Positions 25,003-33,190 of a DNA stretch of 64,000 bases are shown here, one piece after another (position 1 is the first letter of the stretch; every line of letters begins with the position of its first letter). Made by a program: the position numbers and the translations under genes. The stretch is from Pseudoalteromonas luteoviolacea S2607 (GTDB lineage: Bacteria > Pseudomonadota > Gammaproteobacteria > Enterobacterales > Alteromonadaceae), in assembly GCF_001625575.1 (NCBI RefSeq), contig NZ_AUXV01000056.1, forward strand, positions 124,001-188,000. Direction: 5' to 3'. The notes below the pieces were generated by a model. The model did no database searches and had not been told where the DNA came from. It saw only the letters and a list, made by a program, of their open reading frames with translations.

Positions 25003-26034
25003 TTACTGAGTTAAAAGCTCTTTACGCACAATCTCGGCACCAGCGCTTAGTGCACTTAATTTGTCTCTTGCAACTGAGCGTGATAACGGGGCTAAGCCAC
25101 AGTTTGTGCACGGGTACAACTTATCAGCGTCAACATACTTTAAGGCCTTGCGAAGTGTGTCTGCCACTTCTTCAGGTGTCTCGATGGTATTTGTTGCAAC
25201 ATCAATTGCACCAACCATGATTTTTTTCCCTCGCACCAATTCGAGTAATTCAATCGGCACACGTGAATTGTGGCACTCTAATGAAATAATATCGATGTTC
25301 GATTGCTTGAGCCTTGGAAATACTTCTTCGTACTGTCGCCACTCAGAACCTAGCGTTTTTTTCCAATCCGTATTTGCTTTAATTCCATAGCCGTAACAAA
25401 TATGCACTGCGGTTTCGCACTTTAAGCCCTCAATTGCTCTTTCTAAACACGCAATACCCCACGCATTGACTTCCTCAAAAAACACATTGAATGCCGGCTC
25501 ATCAAACTGAATAATATCAACGCCTGCCGCTTCGAGTTCTTTAGCTTCTTGATTGAGTATCTTTGCAAATTCCCAAGCCAGCTTTTCTCGACTTTGATAA
25601 TGGGCATCGTACAACGTGTCTATCATCGTCATAGGGCCTGGCAGTGCCCATTTGATTGGCTTATCTGTTTGCGAACGAAGAAATTTAGCATCTTCAACGA
25701 ACACTGATTTTTGACGACTAACCGGGCCAACAACGGTTGGCACACTGGCATCATAACGATTACGAATGCGAACTGTCTCACGCTTTTCAAAATCTACGCC
25801 GTCTAAATGTTCGATAAAAGTTGTTACAAAATGCTGACGAGTTTGCTCTCCGTCACTGACAATATCAACACCAGAAAATTCCTGCTCTTGCAACGAAACG
25901 CGAAGCGCATCATGTTTACCATTAACCAGCGCTTCTCCCTCAAGTTTCCACGGAGACCAAAGTACTTCAGGCTCAGCGAGCCAAGAAGGTTTGGGTAAAC
26001 TACCCGCTGTCGATGTAGGTAATAAAGTTTTCAT
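25003..26034 (-). CDS. Folate-independent methionine synthase, core MetE type (MesD-like)
   Basis: 343 residues corresponding to the catalytic half of MetE only. Zinc ligands are visible: His and Cys in VHICYGYGIK, Glu in ISLECHNSRV, Cys in CTNCGLAPLS. The N-terminal folate-binding half of full MetE is absent. Core-MetE proteins beside a DUF1852 gene form the MesD/MesX pair, which makes methionine from homocysteine by an oxygen-dependent route with MesX as partner; the methyl donor is not established. The DUF1852 gene lies 125 bases upstream on the same strand, so the MesD assignment is well supported by context. Confidence 0.9.
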   Translation of the reverse strand: MKTLLPTSTAGSLPKPSWLAEPEVLWSPWKLEGEALVNGKHDALRVSLQEQEFSGVDIVSDGEQTRQHFVTTFIEHLDGVDFEKRETVRIRNRYDASVPTVVGPVSRQKSVFVEDAKFLRSQTDKPIKWALPGPMTMIDTLYDAHYQSREKLAWEFAKILNQEAKELEAAGVDIIQFDEPAFNVFFEEVNAWGIACLERAIEGLKCETAVHICYGYGIKANTDWKKTLGSEWRQYEEVFPRLKQSNIDIISLECHNSRVPIELLELVRGKKIMVGAIDVATNTIETPEEVADTLRKALKYVDADKLYPCTNCGLAPLSRSVARDKLSALSAGAEIVRKELLTQ

Positions 26035-26159
26035 AATAAATGCCGCTGTATTTTTAATTTGTTTTAAGCCTTCGTTAGCGTGTCTTATGAGGCGAGCTCT
26101 ATTTGATAACTAGCTAGAGCTGCCGATGCAAGCTAACAAACTATCGATTATTCATTTCG

Positions 26160-27134
26160 TTAAGCGTAACTTGCTGACCATTGATCAAGAATGGTCTGAT
26201 AAGGTTTGATGAAGTTCTCTTCTGCAAACTTACCTTGCTCCTTCGCTAATCGACTACGCTCTTCTCTGTCATACACGATTTGAGTAATCGAGTGATCTAA
26301 ATTTTTTAGGTTTGGCTTGTAGCAAGCACCTGCAACAGCGTTCGCATTATATATTTCTGGGCGATAAATTCTTTGGAAAGTACCCATCGTGCTTATGGTG
26401 CTGATCAATTCAAGGTTACTGTAGTCGTTAAGTAAGTCACCAAAGAAGTAAAAAGCAAATGGTGCCACACTGTTTGGCGGCATGAAGTAACGCACCTGTA
26501 AGCCCATTTTCTTAAAATACTGCTCGGTTAACGAAGACTCATTGGGTAGGTATTCAAACCCTAACACTGGGTGCTGATTTTCAGTTTTATGATACGTTTT
26601 ATTATCTGACACACTGAGACAAATCACCGGTGGCTTTTTAAAGTTGTTTTTGTAAGTCTCTGAATTAACAAAGTACTTAAATAACTTACCGTGCAGCTCA
26701 CCGAAGTTATCTGGAATACTGAACTGCGGCTGATCTTTGTTATGGTCAAGCAGTAACACGCTAAAGTCATAATCACGTACATAAGATGAGAAGTTATTCC
26801 CGACAATACCTTCAATGCGCTCGCCCGTTTTGCTGTCCAAAACATAGGTTTTTAACACTTCAATAGAAGGAAAAGTCTCACCACTGCCTTCTATATCCAT
26901 ATCCACAGAAACAATCTCAAGCTCAACTGAATATCGATCACCAGCGGGATTATCCCAATGAGCCAAAGCGTTAAAGCTATTATCGATCATTTGTAAAGCA
27001 TTACGTAAGTTTGCCTGGCGGCTCTCGCCTCTTGCTAAGTTAGCAAAGTTAGTTGTAATACGCGTGCTATTTGACGGATGATAATTCTCGTCAAGACGAA
27101 GGCTCTTAATTGAAAACGTAAATTCTTTATTCAT
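26160..27134 (-). CDS. MesX (DUF1852), partner of the folate-independent methionine synthase
   Basis: A 324-residue DUF1852 protein: FTFSIKSLRLDENYHPSNST at the start, later HWDNPAGDRYSVELEIVSVD and FAEENFIKPYQTILDQW at the end. DUF1852 (MesX) is required by MesD-type methionine synthases. It is first in a two-gene operon with the MetE-core gene and is preceded by two tandem MetJ-type operators. The 125-base intercistronic gap has a small inverted repeat (AGCTCTA/TAGAGCT, 26095-26121). Confidence 0.9.
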   Translation of the reverse strand: MNKEFTFSIKSLRLDENYHPSNSTRITTNFANLARGESRQANLRNALQMIDNSFNALAHWDNPAGDRYSVELEIVSVDMDIEGSGETFPSIEVLKTYVLDSKTGERIEGIVGNNFSSYVRDYDFSVLLLDHNKDQPQFSIPDNFGELHGKLFKYFVNSETYKNNFKKPPVICLSVSDNKTYHKTENQHPVLGFEYLPNESSLTEQYFKKMGLQVRYFMPPNSVAPFAFYFFGDLLNDYSNLELISTISTMGTFQRIYRPEIYNANAVAGACYKPNLKNLDHSITQIVYDREERSRLAKEQGKFAEENFIKPYQTILDQWSASYA

Positions 27135-27255
27135 GATGATCTGTATCCAAATTTTAGGTAAAACCTTAAATAATTTCTCCCCCTAGACTCGGCAAAATAG
27201 CCTTATCTTATAATTCTAAAATCGGATGTTTGGTTTACATACCTTCAAGCTTTTT

Positions 27256-27279
27256 AGAATTCTAGACGTCTAGAGCTTT
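27256..27279 (-). promoter_or_regulatory. MetJ operator candidate, proximal
   Basis: Three contiguous 8-base met boxes, AGAATTCT, AGACGTCT and AGAGCTTT, match the MetJ consensus AGACGTCT at 6, 8 and 5 positions. MetJ binds tandem 8-mers cooperatively. The site is about 122-145 bases before the mesX ATG. Confidence 0.8.
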
Positions 27280-27381
27280 TCGTTGAGTTAGTTATACGTG
27301 GATACGCGTTTATTTCAAAATGTTATAAATTCAAATTAACCATGAGTAAAATTCATAATCAATAAATCCGCGGCCTCCAGA

Positions 27382-27405
27382 AGACATCTAGCCATCTTGA
27401 CGTAA
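27382..27405 (-). promoter_or_regulatory. MetJ operator candidate, distal
   Basis: A second tandem array, AGACATCT, AGCCATCT, TGACGTAA, matches AGACGTCT at 7, 6 and 5 positions. It lies about 250-270 bases before mesX and about 220 bases before the divergent TauE-type gene, so it could serve either promoter. Confidence 0.65.
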
Positions 27406-27620
27406 ATTAATGTACAACGTGAGGTAAATTCATAAATAGCCTTACTTGCAAAATGTCAGCCGTCACCAGACCAATTCAAAATACTAACCCTATGTTTTAT
27501 ATACACTAACCATTGTTAAGTATGTTTAAATCTGGACGTTACTTAGTCAAATATGGTTTAAAACAGCATGGTGCGAACGTAATTTCATTCATGTAGTATT
27601 GCAGCCCCAAATATTAAAAA

Positions 27621-28448
27621 ATGTTGAATGGAATGAGTGAATTGCTGTTGTTGATTGTTTATTGCGCACTGCTAGGCAGCGGTGTAGGCTTTTTGGCTGG
27701 GCTACTCGGTATTGGTGGCGGATTAGTCATTGTCCCTATATTAAGTATTATTTTACTTCAATTTGAGGTGTTACCAGCTGACCAAGTAGTTGTAGCTGCG
27801 ATTGCAACATCATTGGCATCTATCCTGTTTACTTCGACTTCTTCGGCCATTGCGCACCATAAGAATGGCAACGTCCCTTGGGAACTAGCACCATGGATAA
27901 TGACGGGTGTCGCACTCGGTGCTCTAATAAGTGGGTTCCTAGCCGCCATGTTGCCAGAGCAAATAGTCAGATGGGTATTCGCGATAAGCGTTGCGCTCAT
28001 ATCTGTGAAAATGTTTTATAGCAGCGCAAAAAGCGAAACTGATGAAGAGCGCAAAATGCCAAATAAAGGCCTGCTTACAGTATTAACCACAATTACTGGC
28101 GGACTGTCTGCAATGATTGGCATAGGCGGCGGCGCTTTGTTAGTGCCTCTGCTGACTTTCTTTTCTGTTAACATGAAAAAGGCTATCGGATGTGCATCCG
28201 CATGTGGGATAGTGATCGCACTCTTTGGTTCAATCGGTTACATAAGCTCTGGTAGTGCACATTTTGATTTGAAAGACGGTTTTGCTGGATTTGTTTACTT
28301 GCCTGCATTATTAGGCATTGTTTGCACTTCTTGGTTTACCGCGCCTTTAGGAGCCAAAGCGACAAACTACCTACCAGTTTCAACGGTAAAGAAAATCTTT
28401 TCAGTACTACTGGTCGTTATGGCTGCAAATATGATTCTAAACCAGTAA
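27621..28448 (+). CDS. TauE/SafE family sulfite exporter-type permease
   Basis: A 275-residue inner-membrane protein with eight or so hydrophobic segments. The repeated family motif is visible twice: GFLAGLLGIGGGLVIVP and GGLSAMIGIGGGALLVPLL. Family members move sulfite, sulfoacetate or other organic anions; the substrate here is unknown. Its promoter region is shared with mesX and holds MetJ-type sites, hinting at a sulfur-related role. The start may be ATG 27633 rather than 27621; neither has a strong binding site. Confidence 0.88.
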   Translation: MLNGMSELLLLIVYCALLGSGVGFLAGLLGIGGGLVIVPILSIILLQFEVLPADQVVVAAIATSLASILFTSTSSAIAHHKNGNVPWELAPWIMTGVALGALISGFLAAMLPEQIVRWVFAISVALISVKMFYSSAKSETDEERKMPNKGLLTVLTTITGGLSAMIGIGGGALLVPLLTFFSVNMKKAIGCASACGIVIALFGSIGYISSGSAHFDLKDGFAGFVYLPALLGIVCTSWFTAPLGAKATNYLPVSTVKKIFSVLLVVMAANMILNQ

Positions 28449-28460
28449 TTAAAAGAACGC

Positions 28461-28484
28461 GGGCCAGCAGATTTAAACTGGCCC
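28461..28484. terminator. Hairpin between convergent genes
   Basis: GGGCCAG pairs with CTGGCCC around a ten-base loop, just after the TauE-type gene. No T-run follows on either strand, so it is a weaker terminator candidate. Confidence 0.5.
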
Positions 28485-28543
28485 TCGCCCTGCTCAGGCG
28501 CGTTTAAACACGTATCAATCAAATTTGACCCGTGTTCAATAGC

Positions 28544-29143
28544 TTACTGCCCAGTTAAGGTCACTTGAGTACCAATAATCACTAAAAACCAAAATACCAA
28601 ACCAATAAAAATCCACACAAAGTTTAGTAGCGTAAATCTATCATTGGCACTTCCCGAAGGATCTGAACTGGCCAAGTTTGCAAGTGTTTGCGCCTTGTAT
28701 AGGCAAAAACTTGAAACAAACAAGGTAAAGTACATTGCGAAAGCACTGAATGGCAAACCTATTCCGTTCTCTGATAAACGGCCTACGATATTACCAAGCA
28801 CCGAAAACACAACAAATACGGTTGCGAAATGCGTTATGCTTATTGGCTTTTCTTTGAGGTTGATTTCATATTTGGCTTCAAATAGTGAAAACAACGAATG
28901 CGCATAAAAGATTGAAAAAATACCTCTCGCAATAGGCCAAACATCATCACCATAGCTCTTTTTATATTCGCTCCAATGTTTGTAAAACCAATAAACGGAA
29001 TAAAACCCAAAAGTCATTAGGTTGAGCGTCCAAAACTTTCTCGCTGATACTATATAAAATTGCATTTCTGCAGGTTCGTCTGTAACTGACTTAGGTAAAA
29101 CTTCTTCTGTCATTGCTTCCTCTATGCTAATAATTCTTGGCAA
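28544..29143 (-). CDS. Predicted multi-pass membrane protein, function unknown
   Basis: 199 residues with four hydrophobic stretches. ARKFWTLNLMTFGFYSVYW and FYKHWSEYKKSYGDDVWPI resemble the start of DUF4234-type small membrane proteins, but I do not claim a firm family. An alternative start at ATG 29113 has GAGGAAG close upstream; the longer frame is kept for completeness. It is adjacent to but not clearly part of the laminarin operon, which ends in a terminator to its right. Confidence 0.65.
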   Translation of the reverse strand: MPRIISIEEAMTEEVLPKSVTDEPAEMQFYIVSARKFWTLNLMTFGFYSVYWFYKHWSEYKKSYGDDVWPIARGIFSIFYAHSLFSLFEAKYEINLKEKPISITHFATVFVVFSVLGNIVGRLSENGIGLPFSAFAMYFTLFVSSFCLYKAQTLANLASSDPSGSANDRFTLLNFVWIFIGLVFWFLVIIGTQVTLTGQ

Positions 29144-29259
29144 ATTAACCTGCTAGAAACCATGCCATGCAAATGCAATTTATGCAATTATTCTTCTAGA
29201 TTTAAAATTAGCCTGAGCGAACAGTGGATATACCTTTTATGTCATGTTTGTACATTTGG

Positions 29260-29292
29260 AAAAAAGCGGCCACCAATGACATCTAGTGGCCA
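29260..29292 (-). terminator. Terminator at the end of the laminarin locus
   Basis: On the minus strand GGCCAC and GTGGCC flank a 12-base loop and are followed by CGCTTTTTT, immediately after the GH3 stop. It ends the GH16-TBDR-MFS-GH3 gene string. Confidence 0.8.
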
Positions 29293-29300
29293 CAACTATT

Positions 29301-31841
29301 TTAATTACATGAAACAATTAATGTTTCAGCGGCTGAAGTTCGTAACGCTATTTTACTCAACTCAAGTTTAGCGTCTCCATTTAACGCAATACTAAAAGGA
29401 GACTCAGTGTGAGATAATCTCGCGCCAAGACTTTCAAAACATGCCATAGGCACTGCAACTCGTTGCCATTGGTCTTTAAGTTTAGAAGGCGGTATTGCAA
29501 CCTTTGACCGACATTGCACAGCAGTGATGCAGTTCATTCCAACCGTAGCACTAGAAATAACGCCCTCTTTCACAGAGATATCAAAAGTTAAGTATGCGTT
29601 CGAATCTACATAAGCACTTAAATCTTCAGCAAAGCCGTGTTTACTTATTAAAGAAATACCGGCATTTTTTGCACCATCAAGGGTTAGTTGAATACTGTCC
29701 TCTTGGACAAAACGGTCAATGGTTCGAAACTCAAGTCCTTTTAATTGCTCGCTATTTGACTTAACTAGCTTTTGCTCATCATCAGTAGAAATGTGTAAGG
29801 CCCAAGGCCTCTTCGGCTGCACATCGTATAGGAGCTCCTCTTCATTAACACTTGAATTTATATCAAAAGATTCATTCAATGTGTCAACTAGGGTATCAGT
29901 CATTGAATAATTCAAACCGTAGCCATAAGGAAATAATGGCAGCTCTTCATCAAAACGATTTACATGTTGAGTCGGTGAATTAGGCCAAGAAAAAGATAAA
30001 GCACCGGAAAAATCATGCTGTATTTTGCCAGTGTTATCCGTTAACAGGACATCTGCAATACCGCCCCCTTCTGAACCTGGCAGCCACACTGCAACAAATG
30101 CATCACTGGCATTTAGCTCTGCATTCACCCACAATGGACGCCCACTGATAAACAAGGACACAACAGGTATTCCACTCGATTTTAAAGACTTAATTAACTG
30201 TAAATCTTGTTTATCACCATACTGATAAGCCAAATGTGGCCTGTCCCCTTGCCCCTCTGCATAAGGTTCTTCCCCGAACACAACAATCGCAACATCCGGC
30301 TTGTTACTTTTATCAAATGAGCCATCCGCACTTAGCGTAATTTCACCGCCTGCTTTTTCCACTTGCTGCCTGATACCTTCAAAGATCGACATACCGCCCG
30401 GAAAATCAGCGTTGGTATTGTTTGTCCCTTGCCAAGTAATCGTCCACCCTCCAGACTGTTTACCTATGTTGTGTGCTCCATCACCACTCACCAAAATGTT
30501 TTGTTTCGGCGAAAGAGGTAAAATACCGCCCTTATTTTTGAGAAGCACCAAAGATTTTCGCACGGCCTCCCTAGCTAGTGCTCTATGTTGCTTGTTACCC
30601 ATAAGTTGACTGTTACCCGCATAAAGCCGCTGAGCAGGGTTTGGTTTTTTGAATAAGCCAGCTCGTAATTTCACTCTAAGAATGCGGCTTACTGCATCAT
30701 TTACTCTGCTTAGGGGTATCGTGCCGTCTTTCACCTGATCAACAGTGTTATAAAACAAAGGCTTCCAACTTTTAGTTGGGGCCATAAACATGTCTAACCC
30801 TGCATTGATTGCCTGGGGACAACTCTCATTCGTACACCCTTGGATCTGACCGTGTCCATTCCAATCTCCGACAACAAACCCATCAAAACCCATTTGGCCT
30901 TTTAACACAGTGGTCAATAAGTATTTATTGCCATGTATCTTATCACCATGCCAACTGTTAAATGAGGCCATGACTGACTGCGCGCCAGCTTTTAGTCCAC
31001 CTACATAACCTTGCGCATGGATCTTAAAAAGCGTCTTTTCGTCGTTGATATTGTCCCCTTGGTCATCGCCTTTCACTGTACCACCGTCACCCACAAAGTG
31101 CTTGACGGTACTAATAACATGTTGCTCTCTAAAGAACTCGCCTGAGCGACCATTCCCTTGTAGGCCACGAACAATGGAATACGCATAATCTCTGACGATT
31201 TCTGGGTCTTCCGAATACCCCTCATATGTTCTTCCCCACCTGTCATCTCTGACCGTGGCAACCGTTGGCGCAAAAATCCAATCAATGCCTGTTACTAACA
31301 CTTCTTTTGCAGTTACTTGCGCGATTCTCTCAATCAACTTCGGGTCGTTAGCGGCCCCTAGCCCAATGTTATGGGGAAACAAGGTTGCGCCAATGACATT
31401 ATTATGGCCATGAACCGCGTCAGTACCCCACATTGTTGGGATGCTAGAACCATCTACAGACGCATCTACCGATGCTTGATACATAGATTCCGCCAGTGCC
31501 ACCCAATCACGTACAGAAGCATGCTTGTTACCATTTGGAAATGCACCACCACCATTTAAGTAAGAACCAAAACCGTATTTACGCATATCTTCAACTGTAA
31601 TATCACGTATCTCAGGTTGAATCATTTGCGCTACTTTTTGCTCAATGGTCATTTCGGCAAGTACCTCGGCAACTTGTGACTCTATATCTGCCGAGACAAC
31701 CACCTCCGACGTAACGTAAGGCCAAATTGATGGTTTTTTATCTTTCGCCGTTTGTGTTTCAAGTTGCTTGGACTGTCCACAAGCACTGAGTAGACTGAGC
31801 GTACAAACGCACAATAAGGCTTGTTGTTTGATATTTTTCAT
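29301..31841 (-). CDS. GH3 exo-beta-glucosidase/glucanase, ExoP-like lipoprotein
   Basis: An 846-residue glycoside hydrolase family 3 enzyme with a lipoprotein signal (lipobox LLSAC, Cys at 21). The nucleophile Asp326 lies in GFVVGDWNGHG; KHFVGDGGT and RNGYSEDP-type loops (RTYEGYSEDPEIVRDYA) are conserved. A late C-terminal galactose-binding-like module (from VQEDSIQLTLDGA, ending KLELSKIALR) matches ExoP, an exo-1,3/1,4-beta-glucanase of Pseudoalteromonas. It is inferred to release glucose from laminarin oligosaccharides. Its start overlaps the upstream MFS stop by four bases. Confidence 0.93.
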   Translation of the reverse strand: MKNIKQQALLCVCTLSLLSACGQSKQLETQTAKDKKPSIWPYVTSEVVVSADIESQVAEVLAEMTIEQKVAQMIQPEIRDITVEDMRKYGFGSYLNGGGAFPNGNKHASVRDWVALAESMYQASVDASVDGSSIPTMWGTDAVHGHNNVIGATLFPHNIGLGAANDPKLIERIAQVTAKEVLVTGIDWIFAPTVATVRDDRWGRTYEGYSEDPEIVRDYAYSIVRGLQGNGRSGEFFREQHVISTVKHFVGDGGTVKGDDQGDNINDEKTLFKIHAQGYVGGLKAGAQSVMASFNSWHGDKIHGNKYLLTTVLKGQMGFDGFVVGDWNGHGQIQGCTNESCPQAINAGLDMFMAPTKSWKPLFYNTVDQVKDGTIPLSRVNDAVSRILRVKLRAGLFKKPNPAQRLYAGNSQLMGNKQHRALAREAVRKSLVLLKNKGGILPLSPKQNILVSGDGAHNIGKQSGGWTITWQGTNNTNADFPGGMSIFEGIRQQVEKAGGEITLSADGSFDKSNKPDVAIVVFGEEPYAEGQGDRPHLAYQYGDKQDLQLIKSLKSSGIPVVSLFISGRPLWVNAELNASDAFVAVWLPGSEGGGIADVLLTDNTGKIQHDFSGALSFSWPNSPTQHVNRFDEELPLFPYGYGLNYSMTDTLVDTLNESFDINSSVNEEELLYDVQPKRPWALHISTDDEQKLVKSNSEQLKGLEFRTIDRFVQEDSIQLTLDGAKNAGISLISKHGFAEDLSAYVDSNAYLTFDISVKEGVISSATVGMNCITAVQCRSKVAIPPSKLKDQWQRVAVPMACFESLGARLSHTESPFSIALNGDAKLELSKIALRTSAAETLIVSCN

Positions 31842-33097
31842 TGCGCGGCTTCCTTATTAGACTTTTTATGACATCCCCAAAGACCAAAATAAGCAATGAA
31901 GATATAACACGCTGCGGGTAAAAAGAATGAGTTTTCAAGCCCGATATTGTCGGCAAGTAACCCTTGCAAAATCGGTATGATCGCACCACCGACTATCGCT
32001 AAACACAATAAACCAGAGCCACGGCTTGCCTCTTTGCCTAGCCCCGAAATGGCCAAACTAAAAATGGTTGGGAACATAATTGAGTTAAACAAGCCAACAG
32101 CGAGCATGGCCCACATTGCCAGTGCCCCCGTTTGATTTACTGCAAAAATGACCAGCATCATCGAGACGACAGCATTAAAAGCTAACACTTTCCCACCAGC
32201 TACTTTTTGCATAATCGCTGCACCAATAAAACGCCCCACCATTGCGCCCCCCCAATAATACGCAATGAGCTTAGCTGCTTGTGCTTCATCCAAGCCCGCT
32301 ATACTGGGTTGATGTAAAAAGCTTACTAGGAAACTGCCAATTGACACTTCTGCGCCCACATATAAAAAGATACCTATCGCACCGAGAATTAAGTGCGGAT
32401 ATTCTGTTAGCGGTCTTGCGTTTGTAGAGGGTTCATCACTTTGTTCAACCAGTTTCGGTAACTTAAGAACTGCAAAAATAATTGCCAAAATACCCAATGC
32501 TGTCGCGAGTAACAGATATGGTACTTTTACCGCATCGGCACCACTTGATACGGTCTCCTGCCCTGATGAAAACAATAGGTAAGCACCAAAAAACGGCGCA
32601 ATAGTCGTCCCCAAAGAATTAAATGCTTGAGTAAGTGTTAGTCTTGATGGCGCTGTTTCTGGTTTACCCAATGCGCTGACATAAGGGTTAGCAGACACTT
32701 GTAATACAGTTATCCCAGACGCCAACACAAACAGCGCGAGCAAAAATACTTCATACAATCCAATAATCGCTGCTGGTACAAATAACACGCACCCCAGCGC
32801 AGCAATCATAAGCCCTAGCACGATCCCTTTTTGAAACCCGATCCGACCAACCAGATTTCCAGCAGGGATTGAGACGATGACATACGCGCCAAAGAAGCAA
32901 AACTGCACCAGCATAGCTTGTGTGTAACTTAGCTGAAACGCGCCTTTCAGGTAAGGAATTAAAATATCGTTCAGGCAGGTAATAAACCCCCACATGAAAA
33001 ATAGACTTGTAAGCGCAGACAATGCAAAACCAATGTTTTTAGGATAGCCAGACGATTGGTCCACGTGCGCTGCTTTTGAAGCAAACTCGGTTGCCAT
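31838..33097 (-). CDS. Sugar MFS transporter, FucP/GluP type
   Basis: About 419 residues with 12 predicted membrane helices. ATG 33097 is chosen because GGAG lies nine bases upstream; the frame from 33148 adds an unlikely N-terminus. FFMWGFITCLNDILIPYLKG and FFGAYVIVSIPAG are typical of FucP/GluP fucose/glucose-galactose proton symporters. NPYVSALGKPETAPSRLTL and QAFNSLGTTIAPFFGAYL match too. It probably imports glucose released from laminarin. It overlaps the GH3 gene start. Confidence 0.92.
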   Translation of the reverse strand: MATEFASKAAHVDQSSGYPKNIGFALSALTSLFFMWGFITCLNDILIPYLKGAFQLSYTQAMLVQFCFFGAYVIVSIPAGNLVGRIGFQKGIVLGLMIAALGCVLFVPAAIIGLYEVFLLALFVLASGITVLQVSANPYVSALGKPETAPSRLTLTQAFNSLGTTIAPFFGAYLLFSSGQETVSSGADAVKVPYLLLATALGILAIIFAVLKLPKLVEQSDEPSTNARPLTEYPHLILGAIGIFLYVGAEVSIGSFLVSFLHQPSIAGLDEAQAAKLIAYYWGGAMVGRFIGAAIMQKVAGGKVLAFNAVVSMMLVIFAVNQTGALAMWAMLAVGLFNSIMFPTIFSLAISGLGKEASRGSGLLCLAIVGGAIIPILQGLLADNIGLENSFFLPAACYIFIAYFGLWGCHKKSNKEAAQ

Positions 33098-33190
33098 AAT
33101 AAATAACTCCAACGAACGCCAAGATATACAGCAGCTCGCGCTGCACACTCGACGTTCTAAAATAACTAAGAGATAAGAAAGTGGTTAGAT

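Noticed and set aside
29162..29371. 69-codon plus-strand frame near the end of the GH3 gene
   Set aside because: It overlaps the GH3 terminator and the 3' end of GH3 and lacks a start signal.
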